NCBI RefSeq assembly: GCF_900090145.1
Contig: NZ_FMHI01000007.1
Span: 124,001-188,000 of the forward strand
Origin: Streptomyces sp. WMMB 322
GTDB lineage: Bacteria > Actinomycetota > Actinomycetes > Streptomycetales > Streptomycetaceae
DNA: 64,000 nt
Direction of reading: 5' to 3'
The notes under the pieces are model-generated. The model had not been told where the DNA came from and made no database searches. It saw only the letters and a program-made list of their open reading frames with translations. This document shows positions 8,746 through 18,371 of this stretch, one piece after another. Made by a program: the position numbers and the translations under genes. Within the stretch, counting starts at the first letter, position 1. Every line of letters starts with the position of its first letter.

Positions 8746-9195
8746 ATGCAGCAGGGGCTGGAGGAGAAGCTGGCTCTGCGGATCCAGTTGTTCCGGGAGA
8801 CCGGTCAAGTGCGCGCGGAGGTCGCCGACTTCGTCGAGGACGAGCTGAGGGGACTGGACAGCGCGGGACTGCATGTCTCCGAGGAGACCGCCGGGATGCT
8901 CACCAGCCATCTGATGATGGCCCTGAACCGGCTGATGAACGGCGAGACCCTCGACGACCCCGCGGCCGGAGAGCACATGGCGGCCGAACTGGCCGACCGG
9001 CCCGACGCCGTGCAGCTGGCACGGCAGATCGCCGCACGGGCCGAGCACGACCTCGGCACGGCGGCCCTCCCCGCATCGGAGACGGCCTATCTGGCCATGC
9101 ACCTGGCCGTGCTGACGGCCCGGAACCCGGCGGCGGCCGTGCGCGGAAGCGTCCCGGACCCCGCGTCCGCAGAACAGAACGGAGGCCGGCCATGA
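8746..9195 (+). CDS. yhfY: Stand-alone PRD-domain protein (YhfY)
   Basis: Single PTS-regulation domain of 149 residues with no DNA-binding part. The two histidines that PTS proteins phosphorylate in PRDs are in place: His55 in SHLMMALNRL and His119 in YLAMHLAVL. In E. coli YhfY is likewise a PRD-only protein of the yhf operon. PRDs are uncommon in Streptomyces, which suggests acquisition with the whole operon. I chose the ATG at 8746 because of GGAGGGA 7 bases upstream; a GTG at 8713 is in frame. The stop overlaps the yhfU ATG (ATGA). Confidence 0.83.
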   Translation: MQQGLEEKLALRIQLFRETGQVRAEVADFVEDELRGLDSAGLHVSEETAGMLTSHLMMALNRLMNGETLDDPAAGEHMAAELADRPDAVQLARQIAARAEHDLGTAALPASETAYLAMHLAVLTARNPAAAVRGSVPDPASAEQNGGRP

Positions 9196-9551
9196 CGAAG
9201 ATCCTCACCGGAGGGGTCGGCAAGGCCCAAGTCGCAGACACCGTGGGAGAGCTGGGCATCGACGGCCTGGAGGTCTCGGTCTCCAGCGACATGGACGCGG
9301 CGATGAAGCTGCGCATGGGGCAGGCCGACTACTACCTCGGGACCTGCCACACCGGCGCCGGAGCCTCCCTCGGGGTGCTGCTCGGAGTGCTGGGCAGCGC
9401 AACGTGCCACACCTTCGGACGCGGCATCCCCAGCGCCGCAGAGGTGACCGCGCTGCTCGAGGACGGGAAGAGGGTCTTCGGCTTCGGCATGGACCAGATC
9501 TCCGAGACCGCACCCGTCATCGCGCAGGCCATCGCCGCGCACGGCCGCTGA
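9192..9551 (+). CDS. yhfU: DUF2620 family protein (YhfU)
   Basis: Small cytoplasmic protein of 119 residues, matching E. coli YhfU in length and in the signature DMDAAMKLRMGQADYYLG followed by TCHTGAGASL. The invariant-looking Cys52 sits just before a glycine-rich turn. The function is unknown. Size, a central cysteine and co-occurrence with a PRD and a membrane protein recall a PTS IIB-like component, but that is inference only. GGAGG lies 6 bases before the ATG and the gene overlaps yhfY by 4 bp. Confidence 0.85.
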   Translation: MTKILTGGVGKAQVADTVGELGIDGLEVSVSSDMDAAMKLRMGQADYYLGTCHTGAGASLGVLLGVLGSATCHTFGRGIPSAAEVTALLEDGKRVFGFGMDQISETAPVIAQAIAAHGR

Positions 9552-9575
9552 CCGCCGGACCCGAAGGAGCACCCC

Positions 9576-10985
9576 GTGAGCACCGTTCTGGCCGGCGCGC
9601 TGAGCGCAGGCGGACACAGCCTCGACTTCTCTCTCGCCCAGAAGACGACCGTCATCCTCCTGTGCGCGCTGACAGCGCTCATATCCCACCTGGCGCTGGC
9701 CGTCTTCAACGACGGCGTACGTCCGTTCATGCTCGACTTCATCCAGGGACGCAGCACACGCAGCGCCACCACGGCGGTCTCCTTCGGACTCTCCGCCGGC
9801 TTCATCTTCGGTCTCGGCGCACCGATGGCGCTGTCCACCGGAGTGCTCAACCCGTGGCTGCTCTTCCTCCCGACCGACGTCCTCGGGCTCCTGTCGCCGA
9901 AGAAGTGGCTCGCTCCCCTGCTGGGCGGCGCCTGGGGCGCACTCGTCGTCTTCGGGCTCAACGGCGCCAACGACGTGGCGCACGATCTGCCCGTCGACTT
10001 CCTGACGGCGATGCAGCAGATGGCGACGCCCATCCTCTTCCTCTTCACGCTCTTCCCGGTGCTCGCGATCACCAGGCAGTTCGGCAAGCTCCGCGGCGGC
10101 ATCGCGGGCATCGTGGAACTCGCTCTGGTGATCCTCACGATGAAGCTGTGGCCCGACGTCTTCCCGGGCGCAGCCGCGATGGCGGTGGGCGTGGTCATGC
10201 TCATCGGGTTCGCGACCGCCAAGGACCTGCGGCAGCGGCGAGCGGACCGCGAGGAGAAGGCGGCCGAGCAGCGCAGCGGGGCTCCGGCGGGCGGGGGCGG
10301 CCCGGCCGGACCGGACGCGGCAGTCACCGAGGCCGAGCTGGACGATCCGATGCGGTCGCTGTTCAGTGCGAGCGCCACCCGGCTGCGCAAACATCTGCCG
10401 CTGTTCATGCTGCTGGGCGCGGGAGTATGCCTCCTGGCGCAGATGCACGTCTTCGGCGGCGGTGAGGCGACGAGCTTCCTCATAGCCAAGGAGGACTACT
10501 CCGGCGCCGCGCAGGTGGACTTCTACCGCGTCTTCGGCTTCATACCGCTGATCGCCACGACCGCGCTCGCCTCCGGCGCATATGCGATCGCCGGATTCAC
10601 CTTCGTCTACCCCATCGGATATCTGCTGCCGAGCCCGTGGCTGGCACTGCTCGCCGGCGCGGCCGTCTTCGCGGTCGAGGTGCTCGCCCTCTCATGGATC
10701 GGCAGGATGCTGGGCCGGCTGCCGTCCGTGCGCGACTCCTCCGAACACCTGCGGAACGCGATCAGCGAGAGCCTGTGGCTGGCCATCCTGTTCGGCTCGC
10801 TGCTCGCGGCCAACACCATGGGCGGCGGGCTCGGCATCCTCATCGTGGGCGGCCTCTACCTGCTCAACGAGGCGACGGGACGGGTCGTGGTACGCATGGC
10901 CGCCGCACCGGCCGCCGTCCTGGTGGGCGGTGTGCTGCTCAATCTTCTGTACTGGCTGGACCTGTTCACCCCCGTCAAGGGCTGA
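9576..10985 (+). CDS. yhfT: YhfT-type multi-spanning membrane protein, probable transporter
   Basis: Integral membrane protein of 469 residues with roughly ten or more hydrophobic segments. Conserved-looking stretches are VFNDGVRPFMLDFIQGRSTR, FIFGLGAPMALSTGVLNPWL and GLNGANDVAHDLPVDF. A hydrophilic loop rich in Gly, Ala and Glu (about 218-265) splits it into two halves. E. coli YhfT is a slightly shorter homologue with no proven substrate. GTG start with GAAGGAG 8 bases upstream, 24 bp after yhfU. It probably imports the substrate of the pathway encoded by the following enzymes. Confidence 0.84.
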   Translation: MSTVLAGALSAGGHSLDFSLAQKTTVILLCALTALISHLALAVFNDGVRPFMLDFIQGRSTRSATTAVSFGLSAGFIFGLGAPMALSTGVLNPWLLFLPTDVLGLLSPKKWLAPLLGGAWGALVVFGLNGANDVAHDLPVDFLTAMQQMATPILFLFTLFPVLAITRQFGKLRGGIAGIVELALVILTMKLWPDVFPGAAAMAVGVVMLIGFATAKDLRQRRADREEKAAEQRSGAPAGGGGPAGPDAAVTEAELDDPMRSLFSASATRLRKHLPLFMLLGAGVCLLAQMHVFGGGEATSFLIAKEDYSGAAQVDFYRVFGFIPLIATTALASGAYAIAGFTFVYPIGYLLPSPWLALLAGAAVFAVEVLALSWIGRMLGRLPSVRDSSEHLRNAISESLWLAILFGSLLAANTMGGGLGILIVGGLYLLNEATGRVVVRMAAAPAAVLVGGVLLNLLYWLDLFTPVKG

Positions 10986-11032
10986 CGGGGACGGTCGTCC
11001 GGGCACCGGCCGGGAAGGCAGCGGCGAGCACC

Positions 11033-11995
11033 ATGTACGAGCAGCGTTCTGTGCGGTCGCTCCGCACCGTCTCCGGGCCGCTCGAAGCGGCGCGGGTGCG
11101 CGGGCCGGTCCTGGCGCACGAGCATCTGGCGCTGGACCTCTCGCGCGGAGGGGACCCGACGGCTGTGCTGGACGGGCGCCACCGCCCGGCCGTCACCGCC
11201 GAACTCGCGGCGCTGCGCGAGGAGTTCGGCCTCAGCCTCGTCGTCGAGCTGACGTGCCGGGGCATGGGCCGCGACGCGGCGGCGCTCGCCGGGATATCGC
11301 GGGGGTCGGGCGTCGCCGTCGTCGCGGGCACGGGCTGGTACTACGAACGCTTCCACCCGGTGGAGGCCGCGGCCGCCGGAGCCGACGAGCTCGCCGGGAA
11401 GCTGGTCCGTGAGATCGAGTACGGCATCGGCGGTACGGGGGTGCACCCCGGCGTCATCGGCGAGGCCGGCAGCCACGGTGACGTGCCCGGTGCGCAGGAG
11501 GCCCGGACGCTGACCGCCGCCGCGTACGCCGCCAGGTCGACCGGGCTGTCCCTCGCGACGCACGCCCAGCTCGGACGGGGCGGCCCCGCCCAGCTCGAAC
11601 TGCTCACCGGGGCGGGCCTGGAGCCGCATCGCGTGAGCATCGGCCACCAGGACCTGACGGACGACTCGGGGGTCCACCGCGAACTGGCGGCGGAAGGCGC
11701 GTACGTCGCCTTCGACACCGTCGGCAAGGAGAACTACCGCAGCGACGGCGAACGGCTGCGCCTGCTTCTGGCACTGCTGGAGGCCGGGCACGCCGACCGG
11801 GTCCTGCTCAGCTGCGACATCTCGCGGTACGGCTATCTCACGAGCGAGGGCGGCACCGGGTACGGCCACCTCTTCCGTTCCTTCCTTCCGCGCCTGCGTG
11901 CGGCGGGAGCCGACGACGCCCTGATCGACCTGCTGACCCGGAGGAACCCGCTGCGCTTCCTCACGGGCGGCACGAACGACGACGAGGAGCTGTGA
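11033..11995 (+). CDS. php: Phosphotriesterase-homology metallohydrolase (Php)
   Basis: Amidohydrolase-superfamily TIM barrel of 320 residues. The binuclear metal site can be traced: His29 and His31 (AHEHL), Glu144 (VIGEAG) in place of the carboxylated lysine of true phosphotriesterases, His177 (ATHAQ), His205 (IGHQD) and Asp262 (SCDISRYG). The bridging Glu is a mark of E. coli PHP and related enzymes. Lactone hydrolysis is common in this branch, but the substrate here is unknown. The ATG at 11033 has only a weak Shine-Dalgarno; family similarity (HEHL near residue 30) supports it. It ends one base before the yhfS ATG. Confidence 0.85.
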   Translation: MYEQRSVRSLRTVSGPLEAARVRGPVLAHEHLALDLSRGGDPTAVLDGRHRPAVTAELAALREEFGLSLVVELTCRGMGRDAAALAGISRGSGVAVVAGTGWYYERFHPVEAAAAGADELAGKLVREIEYGIGGTGVHPGVIGEAGSHGDVPGAQEARTLTAAAYAARSTGLSLATHAQLGRGGPAQLELLTGAGLEPHRVSIGHQDLTDDSGVHRELAAEGAYVAFDTVGKENYRSDGERLRLLLALLEAGHADRVLLSCDISRYGYLTSEGGTGYGHLFRSFLPRLRAAGADDALIDLLTRRNPLRFLTGGTNDDEEL

Positions 11996-11996
11996 G

Positions 11997-13154
11997 ATGA
12001 GCCCGCCACGACTTCCCACGACGTTCCCGCTGCCCACCGTGCCGCTGGAGGAGGCCGTACAGGCGCAGTTCCGTCTGCTGGAGTGCACCGCGCGGCACTT
12101 CGAGGGCACGCAGCTGTTCGAGGCGGACGCCGGTGTGGTGCCGGGGCCGGGCAGGCCGCGCACGACCGCCCGCGTGGAGGCGGTGCTGGCGGACTTCTTC
12201 GGCGCGGAGGCGGCGGCCCTCGTGCAGGGTGCGGGCACCGGCGCGATCCGCAGCGCCCTCGGCGCGGTGCTCGACCCGGGCGACCCGCTGCTCATTCACC
12301 GCGCCCCCGTCTACCGCACCACGGCCGTGACGCTGCGCGGCCTGGGCGTACGCACCCACGAGGCCGACTTCAACGACCGGGCGTCCCTCGAATCCGCCCT
12401 GGCGGGCGGGGAGTTCCGCTACGCCTACGTCCAGCACTCCCGGCAGCGCCTCGGTGACTCCTACGAACCGCGTGAGGTGCTGGAGCTGTGCCGGACGGCA
12501 GGCGTCCGCACGGTCGTCGACGACAACTACACGGTCTTCCGGGTTCCGGTGAGCGGAGCGGGGATGGGCGCGGAGGCCTCGTGCTTCTCGCTGTTCAAAC
12601 TGCACGGCCCCGAAGGTGTGGGCGCCGTCGTCGGCTCCCGCCGGCTCGTCGGGCGGGTGCACGCGGACAACTACTCGGGCGGGGGCCAGGTCCAGGGACA
12701 TCAGGCACTGGACGCGCTGCGCGCGCTCACGCACGTACCGGTGATGTGGGCCCTGCAGTCGCGGACCGGCACCGAGATCGCCGAACGGCTGGAGGCGGGC
12801 GAGGTGCCCGGAGTGGCGGAGGTGCGCCTCGCCAACGTGCAGGACCGTGCACTGGTGCTGTGCCTGGACCGGCCGCTGGCCCGCGAACTGCCCGCGTACG
12901 CGGCACGGTACGGGGCCGCACCGTACCCGGTCGGCGCCAACTCGCGTTACGAGGTGGCCCCGTTGTTCTACCGCCTGTCCGGCTCCTCCCTCGACGACGA
13001 ACCCGCCCTGGCCGACTGGACGGTGCGCATCAACCCGATGCGGGCGGGAGCCGGTCTCGTCCTGGACATCCTCCGCCGTGCGCTGGAGGACCTGTACGCC
13101 GCGAACGGGACGGGAGGGGGAGGCGGAGCGGGAGGCGGAGGGCGAGTGGCCTGA
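11997..13154 (+). CDS. yhfS: PLP-dependent fold-type I enzyme (YhfS)
   Basis: Aminotransferase-fold protein of 385 residues. The PLP site is visible: QGAGTGAIRSAL as the phosphate-binding turn, Asp175/Asp176 in TVVDDNYT for the pyridine nitrogen, and the Schiff-base Lys201 in SLFKLHGPEGVGAVVG. It corresponds to E. coli YhfS, which resembles the cystathionine-synthase/aminotransferase group, but the reaction is not known to me. The C-terminus is a Gly-rich tail of about 15 residues that looks like low-complexity extension. It starts one base after the php stop, so the two are probably coupled. Confidence 0.83.
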   Translation: MSPPRLPTTFPLPTVPLEEAVQAQFRLLECTARHFEGTQLFEADAGVVPGPGRPRTTARVEAVLADFFGAEAAALVQGAGTGAIRSALGAVLDPGDPLLIHRAPVYRTTAVTLRGLGVRTHEADFNDRASLESALAGGEFRYAYVQHSRQRLGDSYEPREVLELCRTAGVRTVVDDNYTVFRVPVSGAGMGAEASCFSLFKLHGPEGVGAVVGSRRLVGRVHADNYSGGGQVQGHQALDALRALTHVPVMWALQSRTGTEIAERLEAGEVPGVAEVRLANVQDRALVLCLDRPLARELPAYAARYGAAPYPVGANSRYEVAPLFYRLSGSSLDDEPALADWTVRINPMRAGAGLVLDILRRALEDLYAANGTGGGGGAGGGGRVA

Positions 13155-13260
13155 CGCCCGGCAGACACCGATCCGTCCGCGACGGACCGCCCGCGCGGCC
13201 TCCGTCCGGACCGCGCGCAGACCAGGGTCACGACCGTCCAGCCGTCCCGAAGGGCCGATC

Positions 13261-14427
13261 TTGTTCCTCGACACCGTCCTCGCCCGCAACCCCGGTCTCG
13301 CGGACACGGCTGCCGCACTGCACCGGGACGGCGCGATACCGCCGGACACCTACGTCGTCGACCGCGACGCCGTGGAACGCAACGCGGCCCTGCTCGCCGA
13401 GCGGGCCGGGGATCTGGGTCTGTCCCTGTGGTTCGTCGTGAAGCAGCTGGGCCGCAACCCGGAGCTGATCGCCGCCGTGGCCCGGCACATTCCGAGCTCC
13501 GCCGCCATCGACGCGCCGGAGGCCCGCGCCCTGCACGCCGCCGGAGCCCGCCCGGGCAACATCGGTCACCTGGTGCAGATCCCGCGGCGCGCACTCCCCG
13601 GGATGCTCGCCTGGCGCCCGGAGGCCGTCACCGTCTTCGACACCGACAACGCCCGCGCCGTGTCCGACGAGGCGAGGAGGCAGGGCTTCGTGCAGGACGT
13701 GCTGCTGCGGCTGGCCGGCGCGCCCGGCTCGGTGTACCCGGGTCAGGAGGGCGGTGTTCCGCCCGACGGCGTGGACGCCTTCGCGGAGGAGGCGGAAGCG
13801 TTGCCGGGCATCCGGATCGCCGGCGTCACAGGCTTCCCGTGCCTGCTGTGCGATCCGTCGACCGGCGCACCGCGGCCGACGGAGACCTTCACGCTGCTGC
13901 TGGAGGCCCGCGCGCGCCTGGAGCGGCGGGGTCACCGGGGCCTCAAGGTCAGCGCACCGGGCGCCACTTCGGCCGCCGCGCTTCCGCTGCTCGCCCGGCT
14001 CGGTGCCACGCACGGCGAACCGGGCCACGCCCTGACCGGGACGACTCCGCTGCACGCACTCGACCCCGGCCAGCCGGAACGCCCCGGGTACGTCTACATC
14101 ACCGAGGTCGCCCACACCCTCGCGGACGGCCGGCCCGCCCTCCTCGGAGGGGGCTTCTATCCCCGCGCCGGCATCAGGGACGCGCTGCTGCCGCGGACCG
14201 GGCTGCGGCTGCCCGTGCGGGAGATGCCGGCGGAGAACATCGACTACTACCGGCTCCTGGCCCCTCCCCCGCCCGGCGCGGCACGGGTGAGGGCCGGCGA
14301 CACGGCGGTTCTCGCCTTCCGTACCCAGATGTTCGTCACCCGCAGCAGCGTCGCCGTCGTCGCAGGTCTCTCCTCGGGCGAACCGCGGCTGACCGGCCTG
14401 TACGACTCTCTGGGGCGGGCCCTGTGA
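13261..14427 (+). CDS. yhfX: PLP-dependent alanine-racemase-fold enzyme (YhfX)
   Basis: Fold-type III PLP protein of 388 residues. The Schiff-base lysine is Lys61 in WFVVKQLGRNPELI. Other family blocks are GHLVQIPRRAL, YPGQEGG, VTGFPCLL, THGEPGHALTGT, LLGGGFYPRAG and FRTQMFVTRS. The first residues (FLDTVLARNP) align with the start of E. coli YhfX as I remember it, so I take the TTG at 13261, with GAAGGG 7 bases before it. The 106-bp gap after yhfS holds no gene. The last four bases (GTGA) overlap the yhfW start. Racemase, epimerase or decarboxylase activity on an amino acid is plausible. Confidence 0.83.
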   Translation: MFLDTVLARNPGLADTAAALHRDGAIPPDTYVVDRDAVERNAALLAERAGDLGLSLWFVVKQLGRNPELIAAVARHIPSSAAIDAPEARALHAAGARPGNIGHLVQIPRRALPGMLAWRPEAVTVFDTDNARAVSDEARRQGFVQDVLLRLAGAPGSVYPGQEGGVPPDGVDAFAEEAEALPGIRIAGVTGFPCLLCDPSTGAPRPTETFTLLLEARARLERRGHRGLKVSAPGATSAAALPLLARLGATHGEPGHALTGTTPLHALDPGQPERPGYVYITEVAHTLADGRPALLGGGFYPRAGIRDALLPRTGLRLPVREMPAENIDYYRLLAPPPPGAARVRAGDTAVLAFRTQMFVTRSSVAVVAGLSSGEPRLTGLYDSLGRAL

Positions 14428-15707
14428 GCGCCGCACGGCCCGGTTCGGGCCCGGCACCGAGCACGGGGAGGACCGTCGTCGTGGTCCTGGACGGCCTCGG
14501 CATCGGTGCGATGCCCGACGCGGGTGCGCTGCGGCCGGGAGACGTCGACGCCGACACGCTCGGGCACCTCCTCGACCGTTACCGCGCCGAGCACGGCCGG
14601 CATCTGCGGCTTCCCGCGCTGGAGGCCCTCGGCCTCGGGCTGCTGCGTGCGCACCCGGCGCTCGCGGCCGGGACGGCGCTGCCCGTCGCAGCCGGGCGGG
14701 CCCGCCTCGGCTACGACGGCGCGGACACCTACGCCGGCCACCAGACGATGATGGGCGCCGACTTCAGCCGGGTCGCCGTGGCCCGCCTGGCCCAGCACAT
14801 CGCGGAAGTGACCGCGGCGCTCGAACAGGCCGGGTACAAGGCCGAGTTGCTCGGCGGGAAACCTCTGCTCACGGTCGACGGCGACATCCTCGTGCACGAC
14901 AACCTGGAGGCCGATCCCGGCATCAACTGGAACGTCTCCGCCCGCCTCGAGGACCGGCCGTTCGAGCAGATCCTCGCCGTCGCCCGTACGGTACGGGCGG
15001 CCGCGCCGGTCGCCCGGGTCATCGCGGTCGGCGGCCGCTCGGGGAGCCCGCTGCCGCAGTTCGTACGGCACGGCGCCGGCGGCACCGTCGGCCTGGACAC
15101 ACCTGCGAGCGGCTTCTACCGGAACGGCGGCCTGCGGGTGCAGCACCTCGGCGCACCGGTCGATCACACCAGGCAGCTGCCGGAGCTGGCGGCGCGCGCC
15201 GGGGCGGAGGTCACCCTCGTCGGGAAGGCGGCGGACATCCTCGCCTGCGACAGCGCGGTGCGCCTCCCCGGCGTACGGACCGGGGAAGTGCTGGCCCACA
15301 CGCTCGCGGCCGCGCGGGCGCACCGCGCCGGTGCCGCGGAGGGGGCACCCGCTCTCGTGGTGGCGAACGTGCAGGAGACCGATCTGGCCGGGCACCAGCA
15401 GGACGCCGCGGGCTTCGCCGCGGTGCTGGGGGAGGCGGACGCCGGACTGGGCGCGCTGCTGCGGGAGTTGGACCGTCCCGGCGACCGGCTGATCGTCACC
15501 GCCGACCACGGCAACGACCCGTTGATCGGGCACGCCTTCCACACACGTGAGTTCGTGCCGGTCCTCGTCCACCGTCCGGGCTCCGGCGACGCGGGCCCCG
15601 TACTGCTTCCGGATGCGGCGTCGCTGGCGGACGTCGGGGCCACGGCGGCCGGTTTCCTGGGCATCGGCCCGCACGGACCGCACGGGGGATCGCCACTGCC
15701 GGTCTGA
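14424..15707 (+). CDS. yhfW: Phosphopentomutase-like metalloenzyme (YhfW)
   Basis: Alkaline-phosphatase-superfamily protein of 427 residues, close in plan to phosphopentomutase. It has the first metal motif VVVLDGLGIGAMPDA, the region of the phosphorylated threonine (GADTYAGHQTMMG), LGGKPLLTVDG, ANVQETDLAGHQQD and the second metal motif TADHGNDPLIGHAFHTREF. Real phosphopentomutase (DeoB) has TNLVDFD where this has ANVQETD, so the substrate may be another phosphosugar or phosphoester. GTG start overlapping the yhfX stop. It is the last gene of the operon, followed by a hairpin at 15852-15882. Confidence 0.84.
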   Translation: MSAARPGSGPAPSTGRTVVVVLDGLGIGAMPDAGALRPGDVDADTLGHLLDRYRAEHGRHLRLPALEALGLGLLRAHPALAAGTALPVAAGRARLGYDGADTYAGHQTMMGADFSRVAVARLAQHIAEVTAALEQAGYKAELLGGKPLLTVDGDILVHDNLEADPGINWNVSARLEDRPFEQILAVARTVRAAAPVARVIAVGGRSGSPLPQFVRHGAGGTVGLDTPASGFYRNGGLRVQHLGAPVDHTRQLPELAARAGAEVTLVGKAADILACDSAVRLPGVRTGEVLAHTLAAARAHRAGAAEGAPALVVANVQETDLAGHQQDAAGFAAVLGEADAGLGALLRELDRPGDRLIVTADHGNDPLIGHAFHTREFVPVLVHRPGSGDAGPVLLPDAASLADVGATAAGFLGIGPHGPHGGSPLPV

Positions 15708-15851
15708 CCCGTCCGGCCGGCGCGGCCCGCGAAGGGGCGTGCGCCTGCGAGGGGCGTGCTCACCTGCCGGCGCGGTCACGGTCAGCCGAAGACGTGGTCC
15801 TGCCGGTCGGGTCGATGTACGGGATGGTCCCGCCCCTGCTCGCGGATGCCG

Positions 15852-15882
15852 CCGGGGCCGTGCCGGGAGGACACGGCCCCGG
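15852..15882. terminator. Bidirectional hairpin between yhfW and the GNAT gene
   Basis: An 11-bp perfect stem (CCGGGGCCGTG with CACGGCCCCGG) closes a 9-base loop. It is the clearest structure in the 319-bp gap between these convergent genes, in which I see no credible coding region. Confidence 0.7.
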
Positions 15883-16026
15883 TCGCTTGTGCCGTACGTC
15901 TTCCTCCTGGCGGGGCGTCCCATGCGCCCCAGTGGAGGCCCTGTGGAATCCCAGCGAGCCGACCGGGCATGCGGGGGAACTGCGGCCTCCCCGCACGCCG
16001 GGTCCCGCCCCGCTCCCGGCGGAGCG

Positions 16027-16662
16027 TCAGCCCCCGTCAGTGCTCGACGCCATGCCCGCGCCCGGCTCGGGCTCCCGGCCCGTGTTCCGCGGCCGCGATC
16101 CGTTGCCGCCGCGTCTTTGTCCGCGCAGCCCCGCAGCGCGCGCCTCCGGCCACTCCTCGGCGGTGATGGCAAAGCGCTCGTGGTCGCGCCAGGCGTCGTT
16201 GAGGAAGAGCAACCGGGGCGAGAACCCCTCGTGCCGGAACCCGAGCCGGCGCGCCATGGCGGTGGAACGGTGGTTCTCCGGCTGGACGTTGATCTCCAGG
16301 CGGTGCAGTCCGAGCCCCTGCGGGGCGCTCTCGAAACAGGTGTCGACGATGAGCCGCATCCCCTCGGTCATGCGGCCCGTACCCGCGTACGGCACGTAAC
16401 TGTCGTAGCCGAGCGAGGCGTTGCAGAAGCGGGCGCGGACGATGTTCGCGACGTTGACGCGGCCGACCAGGCCGTCGTCCTCGCTGTCGAAGATCATGAA
16501 GCTGCGCAGCGCGGGGCCCTGACGCCGCAGGAGGTCGGGAAGACCTTCCGGCTCCACGGGATTCCACGGGCTGAGGTGGTCCGCCGAGCGGAGCACCGCC
16601 TCTCGGTAGGCGGTCTCGTCGCCGGGCTGCGGGGGCCGGATGTATACGCGCATGAACGACAT
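16027..16662 (-). CDS. GNAT-family N-acetyltransferase (RimJ/RimL-like)
   Basis: Acetyl-CoA-dependent acetyltransferase of 211 residues in the ribosomal-protein-alanine acetyltransferase group. MRVYIRPPQPGDE opens the fold, LVGRVNVANIVR leads into the central strands, GTGRMTEGMRLIVDTCF is the acetyl-CoA binding loop and helix, and RLEINVQPENHRSTAMARRLGF is motif B. The last 35 or so residues are low complexity. The start is uncertain among ATGs at 16665, 16662 and 16653. It lies 23 bp downstream of ffh and is likely cotranscribed with it. The substrate is unknown. Confidence 0.8.
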   Translation of the reverse strand: MSFMRVYIRPPQPGDETAYREAVLRSADHLSPWNPVEPEGLPDLLRRQGPALRSFMIFDSEDDGLVGRVNVANIVRARFCNASLGYDSYVPYAGTGRMTEGMRLIVDTCFESAPQGLGLHRLEINVQPENHRSTAMARRLGFRHEGFSPRLLFLNDAWRDHERFAITAEEWPEARAAGLRGQRRGGNGSRPRNTGREPEPGAGMASSTDGG

Positions 16663-16685
16663 CATCCGCCCCCGCGCCCGATGGT

Positions 16686-18239
<1,554 letters not shown>

Positions 18240-18371
18240 GGCGTTCGCGGGTCCTTCGCGTCTGGGTACTGGGTCAGGTCGGCAGTCGGCCTCCCAGGGT
18301 ATCCGTCCGCGAGGACTGCGGTCAGGTCCGGTGGGCGACCGGCCCCGGCCGGGGATCGCGCGACCGGCCCG

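Noticed and set aside
13155..13260. A small gene between yhfS and yhfX
   Set aside because: No start with a ribosome-binding site and no coding bias; the TTG of yhfX explains the gap.
6605..15707. A prophage or integrative element carrying the yhf genes
   Set aside because: No integrase, recombinase, att-like repeat or tRNA flanks the segment; horizontal origin remains only an inference.
15760..15996. Minus-strand frames of 62-78 codons between yhfW and the GNAT gene
   Set aside because: Several overlapping frames of random composition; a hairpin occupies the middle of the region.
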